In this document: positions 16,585 through 24,459 of the stretch, piece by piece
Layout: each line of letters begins with the position of its first letter
Position numbering within the stretch: the first letter of the stretch is position 1
Source: Acidimicrobiales bacterium
GTDB taxonomy: Bacteria; Actinomycetota; Acidimicrobiia; Acidimicrobiales; MedAcidi-G1
Direction of reading: 5' to 3'
Length of the DNA stretch: 64,000 nt
Assembly (NCBI GenBank): GCA_022452145.1
Contig: JAKURY010000010.1
Span: 1 to 64,000 of the forward strand
The notes under the pieces: model-generated
Seen by the model: the letters and a program-made list of their open reading frames with translations, nothing else
Told to the model about the DNA's origin: nothing
Database searches by the model: none
Made by a program: the position numbers and the translations under genes

Positions 16585-17262
16585 TCAGCCCGCTGTGGCC
16601 AGCTCCCGGGCCCTGTCCAGGACGGCGTCGAACATGGGCTCCGTGAGACGACCTGTGAAGGTGTTCTGCTGGCTGACGTGGTACGAGCAGAGGATGGTCC
16701 GGCCATCGGCGAGTGGAGCCTCCACGCCGTGGCCGAACCTCGGCCGGGGTCGGAGCCCGAACTCGGCCGCCGCCGCCACGTAGCCGATCTGCCCAAGGAC
16801 CACCACGACCCGGACCCGGTCCAGTGCGGCGACCTCCCGCTGGAAGAAGGGTCGGCAGGCCGCCTTCTCGTCGGGCGTGGGCTTGTTTGCCGGCGGGGCG
16901 CACTTGACCGGGGCGGTGATGAACACGTCGGTCAGCCGGAGGCCGTCGTCGGGACCGATTGCCTCCGGCTGGTTGGCCAGACCCACCCGGTGGAGGGCCC
17001 CGAACAGGAAGTCGCCGGAGCGGTCGCCGGTGAACACCCGTCCGGTCCGGTTGGCACCGTGGGCCGCCGGTGCCAGGCCCACGATGAGGATCCGTGCCGA
17101 CGGGTCGCCGAACCCCGGCACCGGTCGGCCCCAGTAATCCTGGTCCCGGTAGGCGGCCCGCTTCTCTGTCGCCACCTGCTCCCGCCACGCCACCAGGCGC
17201 GGGCAGGCGCGGCACCCCACCACCTCGTCGTGCACCGCCAGCAGCAGTCGGCGTCCATCCAT
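16585..17262 (-). CDS. Family 5 (UdgB-type) uracil-DNA glycosylase
   Basis: A 225-residue DNA repair enzyme that removes uracil and other deaminated bases. CRACPRLVAWRE near residues 18-29 begins the Fe-S cluster Cys set. GLAPAAHGANRTGRVFTGD is the family-5 motif, in which Ala/Asn replace the catalytic Asp of other families. ITAPVKCAPPANKPTP carries further cluster Cys, and SYHVSQQNTFTGRLT is the C-terminal His motif. ATG 17262 is preceded by TACCCT (minus sense) with 6 nt between, consistent with a leaderless message. It is divergent from the phosphatase gene, whose start is only 24 bp away. Confidence 0.92.
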   Translation of the reverse strand: MDGRRLLLAVHDEVVGCRACPRLVAWREQVATEKRAAYRDQDYWGRPVPGFGDPSARILIVGLAPAAHGANRTGRVFTGDRSGDFLFGALHRVGLANQPEAIGPDDGLRLTDVFITAPVKCAPPANKPTPDEKAACRPFFQREVAALDRVRVVVVLGQIGYVAAAAEFGLRPRPRFGHGVEAPLADGRTILCSYHVSQQNTFTGRLTEPMFDAVLDRARELATAG

Positions 17263-17268
17263 GAAGGC

Positions 17269-17278
17269 AGGGTAGGTT
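17269..17278. promoter_or_regulatory. Overlapping divergent -10 boxes
   Basis: Two hexamers share bases 17273-17274. TAGGTT (17273-17278, plus) lies 8 nt before the phosphatase ATG, and TACCCT (17274 down to 17269, minus) lies 6 nt before the glycosylase ATG. Both genes would be leaderless. Polymerase cannot hold both at once, so the two promoters should compete. Confidence 0.45.
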
Positions 17279-17286
17279 CGACGGCC

Positions 17287-17943
17287 ATGCCCGGAGACGA
17301 CCGCTCCCCGACGCTGGTGCTCTACGTGCGCCACGGTCGCACCCCGACCACCGGTGCCCGGCTCCCCGGCCGCGCACCGGGCCTGCACCTTTCCGACGAG
17401 GGCCGTGCGCAGGCCGAGGCGTTGGCGGCCCATGTGGCCGGGCTGGCCTCGCACCTGCCCGGAAAGGGCGTGGCGGCCGTGTACGCCTCGCCGATGGAAC
17501 GCACACGGGAGACCGCCGCACCGATCGCCCGAGCCGTTGGTCGACGGGTCCGAACCGCCTCCGGGCTCATCGAATGCGAGTTCGGCGCCTGGACCGGGCG
17601 ACGCCTGAAGGACCTCATGAAGCTGAAGGCGTGGTCCACGGTGCAGCACCAGCCCTCGGCCTTCCGGTTCCCGAAGGGCGAATCGTTCGCCGAGATGCAG
17701 GCCCGGATCACCGGCCAGGTCGCCGACCTGGTGGCCCGCCACCCCGGTGAGACCATCGTCTGCGTATCGCACGCCGATCCAATCAAGGCGGCACTGGCCC
17801 AGGCCCTGGGCTCTCCCCTGGACCTGTTCCAACGCCTTGTGGTCGGCCCCTGCTCGGTGAGCGCCGTGCTCCACGGCCCCGAGCGACCCACCGTGCTGAC
17901 CGTCAACTCGACCGGCCCGCTGGGCGGGCTCAGCCCGTCGTGA
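17287..17943 (+). CDS. Histidine phosphatase family protein, MSMEG_4193 type
   Basis: A 218-residue phosphoglycerate-mutase-like phosphatase. LYVRHGRTPTTGARLPGRA carries the phospho-acceptor His in RHG. YASPMERTRETAAPIA and VCVSHADPIKAALAQAL supply the second Arg and the acid-side His. It fits the actinobacterial MSMEG_4193 subgroup of unknown substrate. The next two genes are the DUF3090 and SCO1664 families, which typically accompany it. The three are thought to act together, but no biochemical role is established to my knowledge. Confidence 0.88.
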   Translation: MPGDDRSPTLVLYVRHGRTPTTGARLPGRAPGLHLSDEGRAQAEALAAHVAGLASHLPGKGVAAVYASPMERTRETAAPIARAVGRRVRTASGLIECEFGAWTGRRLKDLMKLKAWSTVQHQPSAFRFPKGESFAEMQARITGQVADLVARHPGETIVCVSHADPIKAALAQALGSPLDLFQRLVVGPCSVSAVLHGPERPTVLTVNSTGPLGGLSPS

Positions 17944-17986
17944 CCACGACCGGCGGCACCCCAGGCGACTCCTAGGCTCCCCCACG

Positions 17987-18487
17987 ATGGAACGACCGGA
18001 GATCGACTGGGACGACACGGACGCCTTCACCGCGGGCACGGTCGGACCACTGGGGCGGCGGGTCTTCTTCATCCAGGCCCGCCGGGCCGGACAGGTGGTG
18101 TCCCTCAAGCTGGAGAAGCAGCAGGTGGCCGGGCTGGCCGACTTCCTGGACGGCCTCATGGGCGACCTCCCGCCGATCGACGAACCGGCCAGCGAGATCG
18201 TGGAGACGGCCGCCGAGTTCGACGACCCGGTCGAGGCCGACTGGGTCGTCGGGAGCCTCGGCATCACCTACCAGCAGTCCACAGACCGGCTGGTGCTCAT
18301 TGCCGAGGAGCTCCTGCGGGACGAGGACCTGCTCCCAGCCCAGGCCCGGTTCCCGATGCGTCGGGAGCTGGTGGCTGCGTTCATCGTCCGGGCCCGCCAA
18401 CTGGTGGCCGCCGGCAGGCCCCCGTGCCCGTGGTGCGGCGCACCGCTGGATCCGACGGTCGACGGCTGGTGCCCCTGTGCCAACTGA
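17987..18487 (+). CDS. DUF3090 family protein
   Basis: A 166-residue protein of a family restricted largely to actinobacteria. RRVFFIQARRAGQVVSLKLEK and the alternating acid-rich middle are typical. The C-terminus CPWCGAPLDP with a later CPC supplies two Cys pairs likely to bind zinc. It lies between the MSMEG_4193-type phosphatase and the SCO1664-like gene, the conserved order. ATG 17987 follows TAGGCT by 8 nt with no ribosome site. Function unknown. Confidence 0.85.
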   Translation: MERPEIDWDDTDAFTAGTVGPLGRRVFFIQARRAGQVVSLKLEKQQVAGLADFLDGLMGDLPPIDEPASEIVETAAEFDDPVEADWVVGSLGITYQQSTDRLVLIAEELLRDEDLLPAQARFPMRRELVAAFIVRARQLVAAGRPPCPWCGAPLDPTVDGWCPCAN

Positions 18488-18578
18488 CGCGGCGGTCCCG
18501 TCACCGACGCCGACGGACCCACACCCGGCAGGAACTGCCCCCGATCCGTTCCGGGAGCGAGGGCCCGTCGAGGACCAC

Positions 18579-19280
18579 ATGGCCGTGGAGATCCTCTCGA
18601 CCGGCGACATCGATGTCCTGGGCCGCATGCCGTGGACGTCCAACGCCACATTCCTCGTAGACGTCACCCACCCGGACACCGGCGATGAACCCGTCCTCCA
18701 GGGCGTGTACAAGCCGCGTCGCGGCGAGCGCCCCCTCCACGACTTCCCCACCGGGCTGTACCGACGGGAGGCAGCGGCCTGGGAGCTGGCCCACCAGCTG
18801 GGATGGGGGCTGGTGCCTCCCACGATCGTCCGGGACGGACCGTTTGGCGAAGGGTCGGTCCAGCTGTACGTACCGTGCGACTACGAGCAGCACTACTTCA
18901 CCCTCCGGGACGACCCCGAGCGGTCCGACGACCTCCGCCGGCTGGCGGCCTTCGACCTGGTGGCCAACAACACCGACCGCAAGGCGGGCCACGTGCTGGC
19001 CGGCCGCGACGGCCACCTCTGGGCCATCGACAACGCCCTCTGCTTCCACCACCAGTTCAAGGTCCGGACGGTGATCTGGGACTTCGCCGGTGATCCGATC
19101 GGCGACGGGCCGACCGCCGACCTGGTCCGCCTGCTCGCCGACGGACTCTCCGAGGGGCTGTCCCGGATGCTGGACCCGTTCGAACGCGACGCCGTGCTCA
19201 CACGGGCACGTGCCGTCGTCGAGGCCGGCGAGCTGCCCGTCGACGCCAGCGGTCGCCGCGTCCCGTGGCCTCTGGTCTGA
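18579..19280 (+). CDS. SCO1664 family protein (PI3/4-kinase-like fold)
   Basis: A 233-residue protein. EILSTGDIDVLGRMPWTSNA, then GVYKPRRGERPLHDFP and YRREAAAWELAHQLGW, match the SCO1664 family, which has remote similarity to phosphatidylinositol kinases. The Lys of YKP and the later AFDLVANNTDRKAGHVL and AIDNALCFH resemble ATP- and metal-binding positions. I chose ATG 18579 because GAGG lies 6 nt upstream and conservation starts at once. A GTG at 18477 overlapping the DUF3090 gene would add a Pro-rich leader. Substrate unknown; a kinase or pseudokinase is plausible. Confidence 0.82.
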   Translation: MAVEILSTGDIDVLGRMPWTSNATFLVDVTHPDTGDEPVLQGVYKPRRGERPLHDFPTGLYRREAAAWELAHQLGWGLVPPTIVRDGPFGEGSVQLYVPCDYEQHYFTLRDDPERSDDLRRLAAFDLVANNTDRKAGHVLAGRDGHLWAIDNALCFHHQFKVRTVIWDFAGDPIGDGPTADLVRLLADGLSEGLSRMLDPFERDAVLTRARAVVEAGELPVDASGRRVPWPLV

Positions 19281-19305
19281 GGATGCCCACCGGGAACCCG
19301 AACCG

Positions 19306-20313
19306 GTGAGCGGACGCCACCTCGACCGGCTGCTGGCCGACGGCGACCTCGACGGGCTCCTCCGGCTGATCGACGGTGCCTGCGAGGACGGCGACTGGGA
19401 GGCCCTGGAACAGGTCTCCATCCGGTCCCGGGCGGCCCACGACCGGGGCCACCAGCTGTGGCCTGCCGCCGACCATGCCGACCACCGCCTGGCGCTGGAG
19501 GCCCCGGCCGAAGCGGCCGTCGCGGCGGTGCTCCGGGACGCCACGACCTTCGGGATCGCCCCGCTGGCCGAAGTGGCGTCGACGTCCCACACCTGGGCCG
19601 AGATGGACGTCCACCTCCCTACCGACGCGGCAGGGCCGATCCGCGCCGTCGTCGCCCACGAGAGGGTGGCCCGGGGCGAGGACCTCACCGGCGCCGAGTT
19701 GGCCGAGGACCCACTCGGCCTGCCGCTGCGCCTCGCCGCCTGGGAGCCGACGCCCGCCGGGCCGACCATCGGGGCCTACGCCATCGACGACCCGGTACCT
19801 GCTCCCGGACCGCTCGCACCGGTCGAGCCCCGGGAGCCGGCGAAGGCGGGCGGGCCCGAGGCGGTACCGGGGCTGGGCGCCCTCCTGGACCTGACGAACG
19901 TGTGGACCGAGCAGTCCAACGGCCGACGATCCGCTGTGGCCGTCCGGGGCGACGCCACACAGGCCGTGACGGCCCTGACCGGGTCAGCCGGGCGGAGGCG
20001 GGCCCTTCGTGGCGACGAGGCCTTCGGGCTCCTGGCCTGGGCCGGAGCCTCAGGTGGTGCCCATGGGCGACGACGGGGCATGGCCCGTGGCCGGTTCGAG
20101 GCGTGGTGGTGCGCATCGGCGCTGGCCGGGCTGGACGCCGACTGGCCGCCTGATGCCGACGACCTGGGCCGCGCCATCGGCGACCTGCGGTGGTGGCGAT
20201 TCGATGACGGCTCGCCGCCGACCGGTTGGCACCTGCAACTGGCCGTAGAGGACACGCTGGACGGCCTGGCGTGGGCACTAAGCGCCCGGGACTCGGCTGA
20301 TCCGACGGATTGA
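19306..20313 (+). CDS. Hypothetical protein following the SCO1664 gene
   Basis: A 335-residue soluble, acidic protein that I do not recognise. There is no signal peptide, membrane segment or nucleotide-binding motif. Residues 1-60 are helical. A Pro/Ala-rich linker near residues 165-190 separates the N-terminal half from a C-terminal half with several Trp-rich segments (LLAWAGASGG, FEAWWCASALAG, LRWWRFDDG). The start is GTG 19306, 25 nt after the SCO1664-like stop, so it belongs to the same transcript. The context suggests it works with the MSMEG_4193/DUF3090/SCO1664 set. Confidence 0.7.
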   Translation: MSGRHLDRLLADGDLDGLLRLIDGACEDGDWEALEQVSIRSRAAHDRGHQLWPAADHADHRLALEAPAEAAVAAVLRDATTFGIAPLAEVASTSHTWAEMDVHLPTDAAGPIRAVVAHERVARGEDLTGAELAEDPLGLPLRLAAWEPTPAGPTIGAYAIDDPVPAPGPLAPVEPREPAKAGGPEAVPGLGALLDLTNVWTEQSNGRRSAVAVRGDATQAVTALTGSAGRRRALRGDEAFGLLAWAGASGGAHGRRRGMARGRFEAWWCASALAGLDADWPPDADDLGRAIGDLRWWRFDDGSPPTGWHLQLAVEDTLDGLAWALSARDSADPTD

Positions 20314-20320
20314 GCCCGGT

Positions 20321-20340
20321 GCGGTGGCCGACGCCACCGC
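20321..20340. terminator. Bidirectional hairpin between convergent genes
   Basis: GCGGTGGC-CGAC-GCCACCGC is a perfect 8-bp stem with a 4-nt loop, midway between the stops of the unknown gene (20313, plus) and etfA (20355, minus). Confidence 0.65.
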
Positions 20341-20354
20341 GGGTGGGTCGGGTC

Positions 20355-21323
20355 TCAGCCCCGGGCTTCGAGTGCCTCGATCAGCCTGGGTAGCACCTTG
20401 TGCACGTCACCCACGATGCCGAGGTCGGCGATGCCGAAGATCGGCGCCTCCTCGTCCTTGTTGATGGCGATGATGTTGGCCGAGCCCTTCATGCCCACCA
20501 GGTGCTGGGTGGCACCGGAGATGCCGCATGCCAGGTAGACGGTGGGCTTCACGACCTTGCCCGTCTGTCCGACCTGGTACGAGTAGGGCACCCAGCCGGC
20601 ATCCACCACGGCACGCGACGCTCCGGGCGCCCCCTTCACCAGTTTGGCCAGCGACTCGATCATCTCGTACTTCTCGGCCTCGCCGAGACCGCGACCGCCT
20701 GACACCACGATCGTCGCCTCGTCCAGCTTCGGCCCGCTGCTCTCCTCGACGAAGCGCTCCTTCACCGTTGCCGACCCGGTGCCGCTGAGGTCGCCTACGG
20801 CAATGTCCACGACCTCGGCCGGGGCACCGCCCGATTCCTCAGCGGTGAACGACTTGGGGCGCACCAGGAAAATGGCGGTACCGGAGTCCGTGAAGCCGGT
20901 CGTCACGTCGGTGGTACCGCCGAAGACGGGCTCGCTGCCAAGCAGGCGGTCACCGTCGGCGATCAGGTCGACCACGTTGGTGATGACGGGACGGTCGATC
21001 TTGGCCGACAGGCGTCCAGCCACGTCACGGCCGTCGTAGGAGGTGGAACAGAGCAGTACGTCGGGACCGGTCCCGACCTCTACGGCGCCGGCGATCGCCG
21101 AGGCGATGCGGGGGCCGGCCAGCGACCCCTCGATGACGCCGATGGTGTGGACGGTGGTGGCGCCGTGGGCGCCCAGGGCGCCGGCGACGGCGCCGGCGTC
21201 ACCGGACATGACCACCTCGACGGTGTCGGCCAGCTGGCGGGCCCTGGTGAGCAGCTCCAGCGTGGAAGCCGTCGCACCGGCCTCGGTGGCCTCACCGAAC
21301 ACCCAGATCTTCGAGATTCCCAT
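20355..21323 (-). CDS. etfA: Electron transfer flavoprotein alpha subunit
   Basis: A 322-residue FAD-binding subunit. The C-terminal domain holds [46 protein letters not shown] and [21 protein letters not shown], which together wrap the FAD. The N-terminal half is the adenine-nucleotide hydrolase-like fold. With EtfB it carries electrons from acyl-CoA and other dehydrogenases to the quinone pool. It lies 9 nt downstream of etfB in a two-gene operon. Confidence 0.96.
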   Translation of the reverse strand: MGISKIWVFGEATEAGATASTLELLTRARQLADTVEVVMSGDAGAVAGALGAHGATTVHTIGVIEGSLAGPRIASAIAGAVEVGTGPDVLLCSTSYDGRDVAGRLSAKIDRPVITNVVDLIADGDRLLGSEPVFGGTTDVTTGFTDSGTAIFLVRPKSFTAEESGGAPAEVVDIAVGDLSGTGSATVKERFVEESSGPKLDEATIVVSGGRGLGEAEKYEMIESLAKLVKGAPGASRAVVDAGWVPYSYQVGQTGKVVKPTVYLACGISGATQHLVGMKGSANIIAINKDEEAPIFGIADLGIVGDVHKVLPRLIEALEARG

Positions 21324-21332
21324 GACGGCCTC

Positions 21333-22112
21333 CTACAGGACCTTGAGGTCGTCCAGGAACGCCAGGATGCGCTCGTGGGCGTCGCCGTCGTCGTGGACTA
21401 TCTCACCGGCATCCCGGGCGGGAGCAACGGAGATGTCGATGATCTCCTGGCGGGCGCCGGCCCATCCGACGGTCGCCGGGTCGATCCCCAGGCCGGCCAG
21501 GTCGATCTGGTCGACCGGCTTGTTCTTGGCGCCCATGATCCCCTTGAAGGAGGGATAGCGGGGCTCCACCACGCCGGCGGTCACAGAGACCACGGCGGGC
21601 AGCGGGCATTCGACCTGGTCGAAGCCGGCCTCGGTCTGGCGCTTCACCGTGGCGACGCCGTCAGCCACCTCGATCTCCTTGCCGAACGTCACCGACGGGT
21701 ATCCCAGCAGCTCGGCGACCTGGACCGGCACGGTCCCGGTGTAGCCGTCGCTGGACTCGGTGGCGGTCAGGACCAGGTCGGGCTCGCAGCGCTGGATGGC
21801 GGCGGCCAGCACCTTGGCCGTCGACAGGGCGTCGGAACCGGCGAGTGCCTCGTCGCTGACCAGCACGGCGCTGGCGGCACCCATGGCCAGGGCGGTACGC
21901 AGGCCGCCCACCTCGCCGTCCGGGGCCATGGAGACGAGCCTCACCTCGCCATCGCCGGCGGCGTCCACCAGCTGCAGGCCCATCTCGACGCCGTAGGAGT
22001 CCGACTCATCCAGGATGAGCTTGACGTCTCGCTGGAGGGTCTTGGTTTCCGGATCCATCGCACCAGGGTCCGCCGGATCGGGGATCTGCTTCACACATAC
22101 CACGACGATCAT
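21333..22112 (-). CDS. etfB: Electron transfer flavoprotein beta subunit
   Basis: A 259-residue partner of EtfA. IVVVCVKQIPDP opens the protein. LALTAT-type AMP-site residues lie in LVLTATESSDGYTGTVPVQVAELLG. KRQTEAGFDQVECPLPAVVSV and PRYPSFKGIMGAKNKP near 170-205 are the EtfB signature loop. The start is taken at ATG 22112; an earlier in-frame ATG would add 13 non-conserved residues. The acetoacetyl-CoA synthetase and MaoC genes further along suggest fatty-acid or ketone use in this organism. Confidence 0.95.
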   Translation of the reverse strand: MIVVVCVKQIPDPADPGAMDPETKTLQRDVKLILDESDSYGVEMGLQLVDAAGDGEVRLVSMAPDGEVGGLRTALAMGAASAVLVSDEALAGSDALSTAKVLAAAIQRCEPDLVLTATESSDGYTGTVPVQVAELLGYPSVTFGKEIEVADGVATVKRQTEAGFDQVECPLPAVVSVTAGVVEPRYPSFKGIMGAKNKPVDQIDLAGLGIDPATVGWAGARQEIIDISVAPARDAGEIVHDDGDAHERILAFLDDLKVL

Positions 22113-22233
22113 GTCGGAGAGTGTGCCCTGTGCACCGGGCAACGAGACCATCCGTGGACAGGGTTTTCGCTGCGGTTCTCGGTCACCCGGGCCATCGGAC
22201 GACCCGCCCGACGGCCCGACCTAGGGTTCGACG

Positions 22234-22642
22234 ATGGCCGCGCCAGACCAGATCCGGTGGATGGAGGGATTCCCGCCACCGCCCGAGGCCCGCATCCGCT
22301 TCGACGACGGTTCGTTCTACGCCTGGCCCCAGGTCCGCTGGCGTCAGGGTCCTCCCGGAGGTGGTGGCCGACGAGCCGTTCCTGGGTGGCGACCTGGAGC
22401 TGTTCGCCCTGGCCGACCTGCAGACCATGCAGGGGTGGTCGTACCGGTCGCAGTGGTGGATCCGCCACCTCGACGGCCATGCCCGGCCGATGGCCCGGGG
22501 CGCCCACGGGCAGGTCCTCGCCATCGACCGCCCGGCCGGCGTTGTCGTGGCCCACACGGGGTCGGCCCCACGACCCCCGTCCACCCTGCTGGACCCCGTC
22601 CTCCAGCCCCTGCTCGACGCCATCGTCGCCACCGTCCCGTGA
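22234..22642 (+). pseudogene. Serine hydrolase (beta-lactamase-like) remnant with the middle deleted
   Basis: The ATG at 22234 opens a frame reading IRWMEGFPPPPEARIRFDDG and on to YAWPQVRW, the usual N-terminus of beta-lactamase-family serine hydrolases. About 40 codons in, homology jumps to another frame, which reads PEVVADEPFLGGD, WSYRSQWWIRHLDG and ARGAHGQVLAIDRPAG and ends at TGA 22642. That is the family's C-terminus. The central 250-300 residues, including the SxxK nucleophile and YxN motif, are gone, and the two ends are out of frame. The switch lies near 22340-22350. It cannot be active. The lipid kinase gene starts 11 nt later. Confidence 0.8.
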
Positions 22643-22652
22643 GGAGCCTCCG

Positions 22653-23618
22653 GTGAAGGTCCTGCTGATCGTGAACCCGTCGGCGTCTTCGGTGACGGCC
22701 CGTACCCGCATCGTCATCCAGAAGGCCCTGTCGGCCGACCACCGCCTCGAGGTGGCCGCCACCACCCGACGGGGCCACGCAACCCGCCTGGCCCAGAGCG
22801 CGTCCAACGACGGCATGGACGTGGTCGTGGTTCTGGGTGGCGACGGCACCCTCAACGAGGCTGCCAATGGCCTGGCCGGAACCGACACGGCGTTGGCCGC
22901 CCTGCCCGGCGGGTCGACCAACGTCTTCGCCCGCACCATCGGCCTGCCCGACGACGCTGTCGAGGCCACCGGTGCCCTGCTGGATGCCATCGAGGCCGCT
23001 TCGATCCGACGGGTTGGCCTTGGCGCCATTGGCGACCGGTACTTCCTGTTCCACGCCGGCATCGGCTTCGACGCCGCGGTGGTCGAGCAGGTGGAGCGGC
23101 GCGGTGGCCTGCTCAAGCGGTTCGCCGGCCATCCCCTGTTCATCGCCGCCGCCGTCGACACGTGGATCCGCCACTACGACCATCGACGCCCGGTGTTCCG
23201 GGTGGCCAGTCGACGCCTAGACGAGCCGGGTCCGCCAGATCCGGCCTCAGGGGTCCCGGGCGTGTTCACCGTGTGCCTCAACACGGACCCCTACACATAC
23301 CTGGGTACCCGGGGCCTATCCCTGGTTCCCGAGGCGACGCTGGACAGCCCACTGGCCATCGTCACCTTCCGGTCACTCTCACCAGGCAGGCTCCTTCCGG
23401 CGTTAGCCGGCGCACTGGGGGTAGGCCGGGCGACCGTCGGGTCCAGTCCGTCGGTCGACGTCAGGACCGACGTCGCCGAGGCCGTCATAGCAGCCTCGCG
23501 TCCCGTGCCATGGCAGGTCGACGGCGACCACCTCGGCGAGGCGACGACCCTGTCGGTCCGCCACGTTCCGGATGCCCTGGACCTGGTGGTCCCCCTGGCC
23601 TCGGCCGCCTTCGGTTGA
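22653..23618 (+). CDS. Diacylglycerol/lipid kinase family protein (YegS/BmrU-like)
   Basis: A 321-residue lipid kinase. VLLIVNPSASS begins the ATP-cone domain. VVLGGDGTLNEAANGL near residues 60-75 is the nucleotide-binding GGDGT motif, and LPGGSTNVFARTIGLP follows. The C-terminal beta-rich domain ends with WQVDGDHLGEATTLSVRHVP, containing the conserved DGE/D-type position. It probably phosphorylates diacylglycerol or a similar lipid at the membrane. GTG 22653 follows GAGGAGCC. Confidence 0.9.
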   Translation: MKVLLIVNPSASSVTARTRIVIQKALSADHRLEVAATTRRGHATRLAQSASNDGMDVVVVLGGDGTLNEAANGLAGTDTALAALPGGSTNVFARTIGLPDDAVEATGALLDAIEAASIRRVGLGAIGDRYFLFHAGIGFDAAVVEQVERRGGLLKRFAGHPLFIAAAVDTWIRHYDHRRPVFRVASRRLDEPGPPDPASGVPGVFTVCLNTDPYTYLGTRGLSLVPEATLDSPLAIVTFRSLSPGRLLPALAGALGVGRATVGSSPSVDVRTDVAEAVIAASRPVPWQVDGDHLGEATTLSVRHVPDALDLVVPLASAAFG

Positions 23619-23649
23619 GCCCGAGGGTGAGGCTCCGACCGGGAACCCG

Positions 23650-24384
23650 TCAGCCGTCGACCCAGGTTCCATCCAGGTGCCCGTCGATCACCCGACGCGC
23701 CACCCCGGGGCAATCGGTGATGATGCCGTCCACTTCCCAGTCGGCCAGCTGCAGGATGCGCCCGGGATCGTCGACCGTCCAGACCACCACCCGGAGGCCC
23801 CGCTCGTGGGCCGCCTCCACCATCGACTCGTCGACCAGGGTGTCCCACGGGCACACCGCCCCATGCCCGTGTGCCACCGCCCGGTCCAGCATCAGGTCGG
23901 TTCCGTGTCGTTCCATCACCAGCCATCCGGTGGGCAGCGATGGCTCGGAGGCCCGGATGCGGTCCACCGCGGTGATGTCGAAGGATGAGACGAGCAGTTC
24001 GTCGGTAGGCCGGTAGGCGGCCACCAGGCCGGCCACCGCCTCGCACACCAGGTCCGAAGCGTCGTGGTCGGGGTCGCCGGGGAGGTTCTTGACCTCCACG
24101 TTGACACCCATTCCGTCGCAGGCCTCCAGCGCCTCGGCCAGGTTCAGGACGTCCTCCGGAGAATCGCCGGCCGGGACCTCGCGCACGAGACGCCCATCGC
24201 CGTAATGGGCGTCGTGGTGGACCATCAGCACGTCGTCGGCCGACAGCCGGACGTCGAGCTCCACCCAGTCGGCGCCCTGGAGCCGGGCCTCGGTGAAAGC
24301 GGCCGCCGTGTTCTCCGGCCTGTCGTGGGATGCGCCCCGGTGGGCCACGACCATGGGCCGCCCGTCTGAGCGGGGATCGGTCAC
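23650..24384 (-). CDS. Glycerophosphodiester phosphodiesterase
   Basis: A 244-residue TIM-barrel enzyme that hydrolyses glycerophosphodiesters to glycerol-3-phosphate and an alcohol. VVAHRGASHDRPENT carries the catalytic His and the Arg/Glu. WVELDVRLSADDVLMVHHDA supplies the metal Glu-x-Asp and second His, and VNVEVKN the third acid. VWTVDDPGRI and the closing DGIITDCPG are standard. No signal peptide, so it is probably cytoplasmic. GTG 24384 follows GGAGGT. It converges with the lipid kinase gene. Confidence 0.92.
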   Translation of the reverse strand: MTDPRSDGRPMVVAHRGASHDRPENTAAAFTEARLQGADWVELDVRLSADDVLMVHHDAHYGDGRLVREVPAGDSPEDVLNLAEALEACDGMGVNVEVKNLPGDPDHDASDLVCEAVAGLVAAYRPTDELLVSSFDITAVDRIRASEPSLPTGWLVMERHGTDLMLDRAVAHGHGAVCPWDTLVDESMVEAAHERGLRVVVWTVDDPGRILQLADWEVDGIITDCPGVARRVIDGHLDGTWVDG

Positions 24385-24459
24385 GCAGACCTCCGCGCGC
24401 GGACGCCACGTACGGACGATGGGCTGTTCACGCCATCGACCCTAGGGCGGGAACCCGGC

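Noticed and set aside
17263-18267. Extension of the glycosylase frame to a 560-codon protein
   Set aside because: The extra part is antisense to the phosphatase and DUF3090 genes and shows no conservation; UdgB proteins are about 220 residues long.
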